Program-made: the position numbers and the translations under genes | DNA from: Chloroflexota bacterium | Lineage (GTDB): Bacteria; Chloroflexota; Anaerolineae; JAAEKA01 | DNA: 44,186 bases | Assembly: GCA_034717495.1 (NCBI GenBank) | Contig: JAYELL010000037.1 | Coordinates: forward strand, 1 to 44,186 | Reading direction: 5' to 3' | The notes under the pieces: model-generated | Database searches by the model: none | Seen by the model: only the letters and a program-made list of their open reading frames with translations | What the model was told of the DNA's origin: nothing | Shown: positions 37,233 through 44,186 of the stretch, one piece after another | How the letters are laid out: each line of letters opens with the position of its first letter | Numbering within the stretch: the stretch's first letter is position 1

Positions 37233-37859
37233 ATGAGGCGCTTGCTTAAGGTCATTGTTACAATGACCTCGTTGTTCATTGTTTTATCCTGTCTTGGGCT
37301 GGCACTTTTAGGTTGGCAGATCAACCTGCTGGGAAGCCAGGAGAACGCTCAACCAGCTGATGCGATTGTGATCCTTGGCGCCGGCGTGAATTCGGACGGA
37401 AGCCCCGGTTCTGATCTGTTGAGCCGTACTTATCACGGCATGGACCTGTACAATGAGGGATTGGCGCCCGTTGTATTGTGTGCCGGCGGTGCAGCGGGAG
37501 ACCGGCTCTCGGCTGCTGCCGTAGCATGCCGCTTTGCTGTGGAAGAGCTCGGCCTGCCACCTGGCAGCGCGCGGATTGTCCCGGATGCCGATGCCTGGAC
37601 CACGGCGCAGGAAGCTGCTGCTGTGGCAAAGCTGGCAGAACAAACGGGTTGGAGTTCGGTTATCCTGGTCAGCCATCCGTTGCATCTGTTTCGGGCCCAA
37701 TGGCTCTTCGAGCGCGAGGGATTGGACGTTTTTTCCAGTCCGACCAACACCAATCTGAACCGCATTTTTCCGCCCCTGCGCGCCTGGTATACCTTCCGGG
37801 AGGCCGGAGGGGTGATCTATGAATCGCTGGAAGACTTACGGGATGAGTTGGATATGTGA
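37233..37859 (+). CDS. DUF218 / YdcF-SanA-like membrane-anchored protein
   Basis: A 208-aa protein with one N-terminal transmembrane helix (about residues 3-30) and an extracytoplasmic DUF218 domain. Family features: DAIVILGAGVNSDGSPGSDLLSR after the anchor, LCAGGAAGD, and the C-terminal VSHPLHLFRAQWLFEREGL. Relatives (SanA, ElyC/YdcF) affect envelope integrity, but their reaction is unclear. The frame is open back to 37128, but that stretch is the nrdJ terminator. The ATG at 37233 follows a TATAAT directly and has no Shine-Dalgarno, so it is probably leaderless. The next gene starts 21 bp after its stop. Confidence 0.85.
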   Translation: MRRLLKVIVTMTSLFIVLSCLGLALLGWQINLLGSQENAQPADAIVILGAGVNSDGSPGSDLLSRTYHGMDLYNEGLAPVVLCAGGAAGDRLSAAAVACRFAVEELGLPPGSARIVPDADAWTTAQEAAAVAKLAEQTGWSSVILVSHPLHLFRAQWLFEREGLDVFSSPTNTNLNRIFPPLRAWYTFREAGGVIYESLEDLRDELDM

Positions 37860-37880
37860 TGGCTGGAATGGGATATCGAC

Positions 37881-39650
37881 ATGACCTGGGAACAGACTGC
37901 TGAATCGTTGCGAATATTGGAAAGGGAGAGGGGGACGATCATCAAGGATTGGGGTGGTAAGTTGCCCATCGTCCTGGCTTACCCCAATACTTATTATGTC
38001 GGTATGTCCAGCCTGGCACTGCAGATTCTTTACCGTCGATTCAATGAGCCTTCGAACACAGTTTGCGAACGGGTTTTTTGGGACAAGGGAGGCGCGGAAG
38101 CTGGAAGATCGCTGCTCTCCCTTGAGACCTCTCAGCCGGTGGATGAATTCGCCGTCTGGGCCTTCACCATTTCCTATGAGATGGACTATTTCAATGTGGT
38201 CGGGATGTTGCGTCAGGCCGGGGTGCCTGCTTTGGCCGTTGATCGCGATGAACGCTGGCCGCTGCTGATCGCGGGTGGTCCGGGCATTACCATGAACCCC
38301 GAGCCCATGGCGCCATTCTTCGATGCCATCGTGGTGGGTGAAGGGGAGGAAGTGGTCGATACGTTGGTGGACACGATTCGCGATGTTGGGGATGAGGATC
38401 GAAGCGATCTGATTGCCGCGCTGGATCGAATCGAGGGTGTTTACGTCCCTGCTCTGGTGCCCCAGTATTCGGCAACACCTGGCTCGCGCCAGATCAAACG
38501 GTTGTGGGTTCGCCGGCTGGAGAACTATTCGACCGTCAGTTCCCTGTATACGCCGGACACCGAGTTTGGTGGTTTGCACCTGATGGAGATCGCTCGAGGT
38601 TGCGGACGGGGTTGCCGTTTCTGCCTGGCAGGCTACGTCTACCGTCCACCCCGCGAACAGCCGCTGGAGCAACTGCTGGAATGGGCACGCCAGGGACTCG
38701 AGCACCGGGAGCGGATCGGGCTGGTTTCAGCGGCTGTATCTGATCACAGCCAGATCGACGAGTTGGCTGTACGACTGCGGGAGTTAGGCGCCAAACTCAG
38801 CGTCAGTTCCATGCGGGTCGATCCGATTTCCGTGCCGTTGGTCACAGCCTTGCGGGAGAGCGGCACGCGTACGTTGACGATTGCCCCCGAGGCTGGCAGC
38901 ACCCGGCTGCGCAATGTGATCAACAAAACACAGACCGAGCAGCAGATTCTCGACGCGGTCGATCTGGCGCAGTCACTGGGATTCCCGCAGCTAAAACTAT
39001 ATTTCATGATTGGCCATCCTGGCGAAACCGATGAGGATATCGAGGCCCTTGTCGATCTGACCATGGAGGCCAGAGGGCGATTCAAGCGGCGCCTGGTGAT
39101 CAATGCCACTCCCTTTGTGCCCAAAGCGCATACCCCGTTCCAGTGGGAGCCCATGACCAAAGTTGATACGCTCAAGCGCCGGCAGCGGGTTATCCAGCGA
39201 AGCCTGGCTCGCCAGGGCGTGGATGTGCGCTCCGAATCGGCTCAATGGGCTGCGGTTCAGGGTGTGTTGGCCCGGGGCGACCGGCGCCTGGCGCCGGTGC
39301 TGCTGTCGATGGACAAACTTTCCATCGGCAACTTCAAGAGGGCTTTGGCAGAGAATGGCCTCAGCATGGAGGACTATCTGGGTCCAAGGCAAGCGGGAAC
39401 GGCACAGCCCTGGGACATCGTGGAAAGCGGTGTGTCCACCAACTACTTGCTGTTCGAACACCGGCACGCCCAACGGTTTGAGACTGGTTTGAGCTGCCCG
39501 CCCGACTCCAGTGGATGCCTGACGTGCGGTTGTTGTGATACCGATTGGGCCTATCGCGCTGCCAACGGGGTTCCCTTCAGGAGCAAAGGACCGTGGCGGG
39601 CACAGGACTGGCGTCCCGCCTCAGGCCCGACCTCTCTGCCGGACGGTTGA
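37881..39650 (+). CDS. B12-binding-type radical SAM protein (TIGR03960-like)
   Basis: A 589-aa radical SAM enzyme of unknown reaction. The N-terminal region (about 28-190) has the layout of a cobalamin-binding-like domain (LAYPNTYYVGMSSL, then GGPGITMNPEP and VVGEGEE). The radical SAM core starts at IARGCGRGCRFC with cluster ligands C241, C245 and C248. It continues with APEAGSTRLRNVINK and MIGHPGETDEDIE. The C-terminus carries a further Cys motif, CLTCGCCD, near residue 550. The pattern fits the uncharacterised family often annotated TIGR03960. In other phyla relatives pair with a DUF2344 protein, which is not visible here. The neighbouring nrdJ also needs B12, but no functional link is shown. 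Confidence 0.85.
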   Translation: MTWEQTAESLRILERERGTIIKDWGGKLPIVLAYPNTYYVGMSSLALQILYRRFNEPSNTVCERVFWDKGGAEAGRSLLSLETSQPVDEFAVWAFTISYEMDYFNVVGMLRQAGVPALAVDRDERWPLLIAGGPGITMNPEPMAPFFDAIVVGEGEEVVDTLVDTIRDVGDEDRSDLIAALDRIEGVYVPALVPQYSATPGSRQIKRLWVRRLENYSTVSSLYTPDTEFGGLHLMEIARGCGRGCRFCLAGYVYRPPREQPLEQLLEWARQGLEHRERIGLVSAAVSDHSQIDELAVRLRELGAKLSVSSMRVDPISVPLVTALRESGTRTLTIAPEAGSTRLRNVINKTQTEQQILDAVDLAQSLGFPQLKLYFMIGHPGETDEDIEALVDLTMEARGRFKRRLVINATPFVPKAHTPFQWEPMTKVDTLKRRQRVIQRSLARQGVDVRSESAQWAAVQGVLARGDRRLAPVLLSMDKLSIGNFKRALAENGLSMEDYLGPRQAGTAQPWDIVESGVSTNYLLFEHRHAQRFETGLSCPPDSSGCLTCGCCDTDWAYRAANGVPFRSKGPWRAQDWRPASGPTSLPDG

Positions 39651-39708
39651 GGGTCCCATGTCATCGATTGCTCACATCAAGGCGTAGTCGAAGGTTCAGG
39701 AGGTAGGT

Positions 39709-40503
39709 ATGGACGTGCCGACTCCTTCTTTACTGCACTTCCCGAGCCTGGAAGCGCACTCAGGGCTTGTCCATGGCGTTAGCACCAGACAGGGCGGTGT
39801 GAGCACCGGTCCCTTTTCCAGCCTCAATCTGGGCTGGACGGTAGGGGATTCACCTGAAAACGTCGAGGCCAACCATGGCCGATTGGCTCGGGCGCTGGCG
39901 GTACGCCGGCAGCATCTGACCACCACCTGGCAGGTGCATAGCAATCGGATTCTGAGGGCAGAGATGGCCGACCGGGGCACCATGATCGATAAGGCTGATG
40001 GCATCGTGACCAATGTGCCTGACCTGCCGTTGAGCCAACGCTTTGCCGATTGCACGCCGTTGCTTGTGTACGATCCAGGACAGCACGCGGCCGGACTGGC
40101 CCATGGAGGCTGGCGGGGCACAGTTGCCAACGTAGCCGGGTCGTTGGTAGCCGCGATGGTGGAAGCCTTCGACAGCCGACCAGAAGAACTGCTGGCGGTA
40201 GTAGGACCGGCCATAGGTCCATGTTGCTATGAGGTTGGGCCAGAGGTGATCGCAGCCGTCACGGAGCGCTATCCGCATAAATCGCGCCAGCTGTTGCGCT
40301 CCGGCAATGGGCGCCGGTCAAAAAATGGCCGAGCCTGGTTTGATCTATGGGAAAGCAATCGCTGGCAGCTGGCCGAGGCAGGAGTCGAGCAGATCGAGGT
40401 GTCCGCTATCTGTACAGCGTGCCATCGCAATCGTTTCTATTCCCACCGTGCCGATGGTGGAAGGACTGGTCGCTTTGGCGCTGTCGTGATGCTCAGGGCG
40501 TGA
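39709..40503 (+). CDS. pgeF: Peptidoglycan editing factor / laccase-domain protein PgeF (YfiH family)
   Basis: Zinc- or copper-dependent YfiH-family enzyme. E. coli PgeF removes wrongly built UDP-MurNAc-L-Ser, while relatives are reported as purine nucleoside phosphorylases. The 264-aa protein has VSTRQGGVS near 26 and the metal-site motifs QVHSN (His), ADCTPLLVYD (Cys) and HGGWRGT (His), followed by GPAIGPCCYEVG. A strong AGGAGGT precedes the ATG. It sits upstream of yggS-proC-yggT, the usual arrangement, and its proposed editing role fits the nearby mur genes. Confidence 0.92.
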   Translation: MDVPTPSLLHFPSLEAHSGLVHGVSTRQGGVSTGPFSSLNLGWTVGDSPENVEANHGRLARALAVRRQHLTTTWQVHSNRILRAEMADRGTMIDKADGIVTNVPDLPLSQRFADCTPLLVYDPGQHAAGLAHGGWRGTVANVAGSLVAAMVEAFDSRPEELLAVVGPAIGPCCYEVGPEVIAAVTERYPHKSRQLLRSGNGRRSKNGRAWFDLWESNRWQLAEAGVEQIEVSAICTACHRNRFYSHRADGGRTGRFGAVVMLRA

Positions 40504-40530
40504 TTGCCTGCTTTTCAGTGTGGAGGTGAT

Positions 40531-41268
40531 GTGTCGAATCAGGTCGTTGATATCGCAGCCAATTTGCGGGATATCCGGGAGCGAATGGCTGGCGCGGCAG
40601 GCCGTGTCGGGCGACAGCCCGGAGAAATCAGCCTGGTTGCTGTGAGCAAGACCATTCCAGTGGAGTCGATCCTGGCTGCACTGGAGCAAGGTCAGATCGA
40701 TTTTGGTGAGAATCGGGTGGAGCAGGCCTGGCGGAAATTCGTCGATCCGCAGGTGAGCGATTCTCTGACAAACCTGATCGGGCCCGATCAGACATTTCGC
40801 CTGCACCTGATTGGGCCGATCCAGAGTCGCAAGGCAGCTCTTGCCGTTGCCTGCCAGCCAACGCTGGTACATGCAGTCGACCGGGTTAAGATCGCCCGCC
40901 GCCTGGATCGTGTGGCTCAGGAAGCCGGGGCTTTAATGAACATCCTGCTCGAGGTCAACGTCTCTGGCGAGATGAGTAAGTTCGGATTTGCGCCGGAGCG
41001 GATTGAAGAATCAGCCAGGGAGATCAACAGTCTTTCGGGGCTTCGCATTTCCGGCCTGATGACGATGCCTCCCTTTGACCCGGATCCCGAGATGGCCCGC
41101 CCCCATTTCGCGGCTCTGCGAGATCTGCGGGACCGTCTGTCCCAGGGGTTGCCTGAAGCGGACTGGCATCATCTGAGCATGGGCATGAGTCACGATTTTG
41201 AGGTCGCCATCGAAGAGGGAGCTACCATTGTTCGAGTGGGTACCGCGATTTTCGGTTCCCGGTTATAA
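40531..41268 (+). CDS. yggS: PLP homeostasis protein (YggS/YlmE family)
   Basis: A pyridoxal-phosphate-binding TIM-barrel protein that buffers PLP and affects amino- and keto-acid balance; no catalytic reaction is established. The 245-aa product has SLVAVSKT with the PLP lysine (near residue 38) and FGENRVEQAWRKF. It also has HLIGPIQSRK (the usual HFIGxLQxNK is altered), and MSHDFEVAIEEGATIVRVGTAIFG at the C-terminus. Start is GTG at 40531 with GGAGG four nt upstream; a TTG at 40504 would add nine non-conserved residues. It lies 27 bp after pgeF and just before proC. Confidence 0.93.
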   Translation: MSNQVVDIAANLRDIRERMAGAAGRVGRQPGEISLVAVSKTIPVESILAALEQGQIDFGENRVEQAWRKFVDPQVSDSLTNLIGPDQTFRLHLIGPIQSRKAALAVACQPTLVHAVDRVKIARRLDRVAQEAGALMNILLEVNVSGEMSKFGFAPERIEESAREINSLSGLRISGLMTMPPFDPDPEMARPHFAALRDLRDRLSQGLPEADWHHLSMGMSHDFEVAIEEGATIVRVGTAIFGSRL

Positions 41269-41310
41269 TCTTTGAACGGAGTGACTCGCAATCAATTGTT
41301 GAGGTGCAGC

Positions 41311-42144
41311 ATGGAAGAGAACACAACCATCAGTTTCATCGGCGCAGGCGCCATGGGCGAGGCGATGATCAAGGGTATTTTAACGCAGAATCTGGTGCCC
41401 GCGGAAGGGATCATTGCGTCCGATCCCCGGCAGGAGCGAGGGGATCAGCTACGCGGGAAGTATGGCATCGGTTTCACCACCGACAACAGGGAGGCGGCCG
41501 ATTTCGGCGAGACCGTGGTGTTAAGTGTGAAACCTCAGGTGCTGCCAGCGGTCATGCCTGATCTGCGAGGCCACCTGGGCCGCGGTTCGCTGTTGCTGTC
41601 CATTGTGGCTGGTGCTCGCATCAGTGCCATCCTCTATGGTACAGGCCATCCTGCAATTGTGCGCTCGATGCCCAACACGCCTGCCCAACTGGGAAAAGGC
41701 ATGACCGTCTGGACCTGCACAGCGGATGTAGACGCAACCCAACAGGAACATACGCGGGCGATCCTGGGTGCCCTGGGCGATGAACACTATGTGGCGGACG
41801 AGGGCTACCTTGATATGGCAACCGCGTTGAGCGGTACTGGACCGGCCTACGTCTTCCTTTTTATGGAAGCCCTGATCGACGCCGGTGTGCACATGGGATT
41901 TTCAAGACACGTGGCTGAGAAGTTGGTTTTGCAGACCATGGAAGGTTCTGTGGCAATCGCGCGCCAGTCGGACATCCACCAGGCCGAATTGCGAAACAAG
42001 GTAACCTCGCCCGGCGGCACTTCTGCCGAAGCCATCTACGAACTGGAGAAGGGGGGGATGCGCACGATTCTCTCCAAGGCGGTCTGGGCCGCGTATAACA
42101 AGTCCAAATACCTGGGCGACCTTTCGGAAAAATCGGAGAGTTGA
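41311..42144 (+). CDS. proC: Pyrroline-5-carboxylate reductase
   Basis: Last step of proline synthesis: reduces pyrroline-5-carboxylate with NAD(P)H. The 277-aa protein has the Rossmann start FIGAGAMGEAMIKGIL and SMPNTPAQLGKGMTVW. The substrate-binding signature is VTSPGGTSAEAIYELEKGGMR, after ALSGTGPAYVF. Length is standard. The ATG at 41311 has GAGGTG four nt upstream. A TATAAT (41264-41269) overlaps the yggS stop, but no good -35 partner was found, so a separate promoter is doubtful. Confidence 0.95.
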   Translation: MEENTTISFIGAGAMGEAMIKGILTQNLVPAEGIIASDPRQERGDQLRGKYGIGFTTDNREAADFGETVVLSVKPQVLPAVMPDLRGHLGRGSLLLSIVAGARISAILYGTGHPAIVRSMPNTPAQLGKGMTVWTCTADVDATQQEHTRAILGALGDEHYVADEGYLDMATALSGTGPAYVFLFMEALIDAGVHMGFSRHVAEKLVLQTMEGSVAIARQSDIHQAELRNKVTSPGGTSAEAIYELEKGGMRTILSKAVWAAYNKSKYLGDLSEKSES

Positions 42145-42145
42145 T

Positions 42146-42400
42146 ATGGATAGTTTGATACTTGTCGTTGTTCGTCTGCTTGACTTTTATCTGATAATTC
42201 TTTTTTTGCGGGTGATGCTGACCTGGATTCCCAATCTGAGTCCGGACAATCCCATCGTGCGCGTATTGGGCACGCTCACCGACCCTGTGCTTGAAATGGG
42301 CCGCAGGGTTATGCCACCCAAAGGCGGCGTAGATTTTTCGCCCATGCTGGTTTTTTTCGCCATCATGATTTTTCGGGAGATTCTCACTCGGCTTGTTTGA
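42146..42400 (+). CDS. yggT: YggT-family membrane protein
   Basis: An 84-aa protein with two hydrophobic segments (about residues 3-25 and 64-82) joined by the family core LRVMLTWIPNLSPDNPIVRVLGTLTDPVLEMGRR. YggT proteins are widely conserved next to yggS-proC-sepF and have been tied to envelope or osmotic stress and, in some lineages, division; the reaction is unknown. It starts 1 bp after proC, so it is co-translated. Only one YggT repeat is present (E. coli YggT has two). Confidence 0.88.
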   Translation: MDSLILVVVRLLDFYLIILFLRVMLTWIPNLSPDNPIVRVLGTLTDPVLEMGRRVMPPKGGVDFSPMLVFFAIMIFREILTRLV

Positions 42401-42492
42401 TGAGATACTCAAGTGAACAATGACCACCGTTGCAGCGTGTAATTCGTAGCCTGGCACCGGTGGGTGTTGACCGACACTTTTGGAGGACACTT

Positions 42493-43302
42493 ATGTGGAA
42501 AAGACGATCCCTTTCCCTGGCGTTGATGGGAATCATCATATCGATGTTGGCCGCGTGTGGACCTGAAGGGATTGGCAGCAACGCTGCCAGCCCGGAGCCC
42601 CCGCCTGTTGTGGGGGTTCGTAGTGCGGCCTCCACGCCTGAAAGCCTGGAAATCGAAAAGCGGCCAACCATTGCCCAGACGCCTGAGGTGGTGGAGCCTG
42701 TCTTGTCCAGATCGGTTTCAGAAGTGGCCGCAGCCGCCAGCGCTCAGCGCTTGATTTCCGCCGTCGCCATAAACGATCTGTCGCAACGATTGGGCGTTTC
42801 CACGGAGTCGATTGAGGTAGTGGAGGCCGCAGAGATGGAGTGGCCCGATGCGAGCCTGGGCTGTCCCGCGCCAGACATGGGCTATGCTCAGATGCTTACC
42901 AACGGAATGCAGGTCGTTCTTCAGGTCGAGGGCAGGACCTATGCCTACCATGGGCGATCTCCCAACGATCTGTTTTTGTGCGGCCCTGATGGTCCCGTGC
43001 AGGCGGGCAAGGCGCCAGTTTCATTGGAAGATGGGGATCAGGATCAGCAGACGAAGATCGTGGCGACAGTAGCCGCTGATTTAGGCAAAAGGCTGACGGT
43101 GTCTACTGAGGAGATCGAGGTTGTTTCAGTCCAGTCGAGGGATTGGCCCAATTCCGGGCTGGGCTGTAGCCAGCCCAACCAGCGGGTCATGGATGTGATC
43201 ACGCCGGGCTATCAAATCGTTCTGCAATCTGGTGATACGACTTTTACCTACCACACCGATTTGAAGGGCAATTTCGTGCTCTGTGAAAAGGGCAAGCCGT
43301 AG
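42493..43302 (+). CDS. Lipoprotein with two copies of a WP-x-SLGC-type domain
   Basis: A 269-aa predicted lipoprotein: basic MWKRR, hydrophobic core and lipobox LAAC with C22 as the lipidated residue. After a Pro/Ala/Glu-rich spacer come two tandem domains of about 74 residues (90-163 and 192-264). Each follows the pattern xDLxxRLxVSTExIEVV, WP-x-x-x-LGC, then QxVLQ, TYxYH and LC. Each copy has two cysteines (C124/C163 and C225/C264) that could form a disulfide. The function is unknown; similar repeats occur in secreted proteins of filamentous Chloroflexota as far as I recall. GGAGG lies six nt before the ATG. It is the last plus-strand gene of the window. Confidence 0.85.
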   Translation: MWKRRSLSLALMGIIISMLAACGPEGIGSNAASPEPPPVVGVRSAASTPESLEIEKRPTIAQTPEVVEPVLSRSVSEVAAAASAQRLISAVAINDLSQRLGVSTESIEVVEAAEMEWPDASLGCPAPDMGYAQMLTNGMQVVLQVEGRTYAYHGRSPNDLFLCGPDGPVQAGKAPVSLEDGDQDQQTKIVATVAADLGKRLTVSTEEIEVVSVQSRDWPNSGLGCSQPNQRVMDVITPGYQIVLQSGDTTFTYHTDLKGNFVLCEKGKP

Positions 43303-43332
43303 CGCCGGCTGTCGGGGGGCACGGGGACACGG

Positions 43333-43690
43333 CTTCCAGAAGACCGCAGACGACGGACGGCTTCCAGAAGACCGCAGACGACGGACGGCAGACCGCTTCC
43401 AGGGGACGCGGGGACACGGCTTCCAGAAGACCGCAGACGACGGACGGCAGACCGCTTCCAGGGGACGCGGGGACGCGGCTTCCAGAAGACCGCAGACGAC
43501 GGACGGCAGACCGCTTCCAGGGGACGCGGGGACGCGGCTTCCAGAAGACCGCAGACGACGGACGACAGACCGCTTCCAGGGGACGCGGGGACGCGGCTTC
43601 CAGAAGACCGCAGACGACGGACGACAGACCGCTTCCAGAAGACGGCGGTCTGCGATGCAGGGACGCGGCTTTCAGAAGACCGCAGACGGA
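43333..43690. repeat. 59-bp tandem repeat array
   Basis: Four complete head-to-tail 59-bp units start at 43361, 43420, 43479 and 43538. A 28-bp partial unit precedes them at 43333. A partial copy follows at 43597, and degenerate copies run to about 43690. Each unit contains CTTCCAG twice, plus GACCGCAGACGACGGAC and GGGGACGCGG. Differences between copies are few (GGACAC/GGACGC and GGACGG/GGACGA), so the amplification looks recent. Units abut without unique spacers. Because 59 is not a multiple of three, long frames on both strands here are artefacts of the repeat, and no gene is called between 43303 and 43780. Confidence 0.9.
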
Positions 43691-43695
43691 AGATG

Positions 43696-43758
43696 GCGGT
43701 CCGCGGTCTGCGGTCAACGGTCATCCGGCGGCGGTCCGCGGTCGGTGGTCAGCGGTCC
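43696..43758. repeat. 7-bp GCGGTCN tandem repeat
   Basis: Nine consecutive heptamers in perfect register; eight fit nYGGTCn and most read GCGGTC plus one variable base. The fifth (TCCGGCG) is degenerate. It directly follows the 59-bp array and sits 22 bp beyond the end of the minus-strand gene. Confidence 0.85.
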
Positions 43759-43780
43759 TCCGAGCTGTCTGCCGCAACAC

Positions 43781-44186
43781 TCAGTTGGCGGTGCGGTACA
43801 TGACCCGGACGTAACCAACCTTGCTCGGGTCCCAGTAGTCCTGGGTTGCCAGACCATAGCGCACGCCATGGTCGTCGTCAGACGTCAGGATGAAGCCGTA
43901 GTTAGGAGCGCCGCGCACGATATCCTCGGCGATCTCGGTGATGTCAAGACGTAGCCAGGTGCCGATCTTGCCCGAGCCGATGTGGTTGGTATCGACGACG
44001 GGGCCGAAGTCGCCGCCGGGCGCCGACCAGGGCATGACCCAGTTGGCCGGGTAGGGCAACCACTCGGTGCTGAGGGCATGGACACTGGCGTTGATCACCG
44101 AGCCGGGCCACATGTAGAAGCCCCGTCCCTCGGTGATGTAGGTGTAGAGATAGCCGACGTCGATGGCTGCATCGCCCGGGATGCCA
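43781..44186 (-). CDS. C-terminal part of a probable secreted protein (DNRLRE-like domain)
   Basis: The frame is open to the right edge, so only the last 134 codons are seen; the start lies outside the window. The visible part has beta-rich sequence such as VGYLYTYITEGRGFYMW, then WLRLDITEIAEDIVRG, NYGFILTSDDDHGVRYG and a final VGYVRVMYRTAN. The D-I-T-E-I...W/V-x-G followed by NYGFxL resembles the end of DNRLRE domains, which sit in secreted surface or carbohydrate-active proteins. That assignment is by eye and moderate. It is convergent with the lipoprotein gene across the repeat array. Confidence 0.6.
   Translation of the reverse strand, partial: GIPGDAAIDVGYLYTYITEGRGFYMWPGSVINASVHALSTEWLPYPANWVMPWSAPGGDFGPVVDTNHIGSGKIGTWLRLDITEIAEDIVRGAPNYGFILTSDDDHGVRYGLATQDYWDPSKVGYVRVMYRTAN

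Noticed and set aside
41264-41269. TATAAT overlapping the yggS stop as a proC promoter
   Set aside because: No acceptable -35 element at 16-19 bp and no extended -10; likely chance.
43333-43690. CRISPR array
   Set aside because: Units are contiguous 59-mers without unique spacers, and no cas genes are present.
43313-43780. Repetitive open frames on both strands of the repeat array
   Set aside because: They exist because the 59-bp unit lacks stops in several frames; the translations are just the repeat, with no start signal.

Overview
The window is an uninterrupted stretch of bacterial core chromosome, moderately GC-rich, and most likely from a member of the Chloroflexota (Anaerolineae/Caldilineae-like). 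That assignment is inference. It rests on a MurC-MurB fusion in an otherwise classical division cluster, a B12-dependent class II ribonucleotide reductase, a lipoprotein built from a duplicated WP-x-SLGC-type domain, and GCGGTCN heptamer repeats. No rRNA, tRNA, insertion sequence, phage gene or CRISPR array was found.

Bases 1-12,942 (minus strand) carry the transcription and translation block, read from right to left: rpoB, rpoC, rpsL, rpsG, fusA and the start of tuf. A near-consensus promoter (TTGACA-N17-TAGAAT) precedes a leader of about 330 nt before rpoB. A second one (TTGGCA-N17-TATAAT) between fusA and tuf gives tuf its own long leader. RpoB and RpoC both carry large lineage-type insertions. 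One RpoC insertion looks like the C-terminal DNA-binding domain of the RNA polymerase alpha subunit.

Bases 13,063-31,936 (plus strand) hold a compact division and cell-wall (dcw) cluster: mraZ, rsmH, an ftsL-like gene, ftsI, murF, mraY, murD, ftsW, murG, two small membrane-protein genes, a murC-murB fusion, ddl, ftsQ, ftsA and ftsZ. A sigma-70-type promoter followed by three MraZ boxes (GTGGRR at 10-bp spacing) starts it, which points to autoregulation by MraZ. murE is absent from its usual place between ftsI and murF. The ftsW frame runs about 280-345 bp into murG in another reading frame.

Bases 32,202-37,182 hold a nucleotide-reduction locus: nrdR with its own promoter and a NrdR-box-like site, a two-gene regulatory module (STAS-like/HATPase protein plus STAS-like/winged-helix protein), and class II nrdJ with a terminator. 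A short downstream set follows: a DUF218/YdcF-like membrane protein, a B12-binding-type radical SAM protein, then pgeF, yggS, proC, yggT and a duplicated-domain lipoprotein. The last four or five form the conserved yggS-proC-yggT neighbourhood often found beside dcw genes.

The right end (43,303-43,780) is a tandem-repeat spacer (59-bp units, then 7-bp units) between two convergent genes. The second of these, on the minus strand, is the C-terminal part of a probable secreted protein that leaves the window.

The features most worth follow-up are the alpha-CTD-like domain inside RpoC, the ftsW/murG overprinting, and the STAS/HATPase plus STAS/winged-helix pair between nrdR and nrdJ. All functional calls come from reading motifs by eye; no database search was run.
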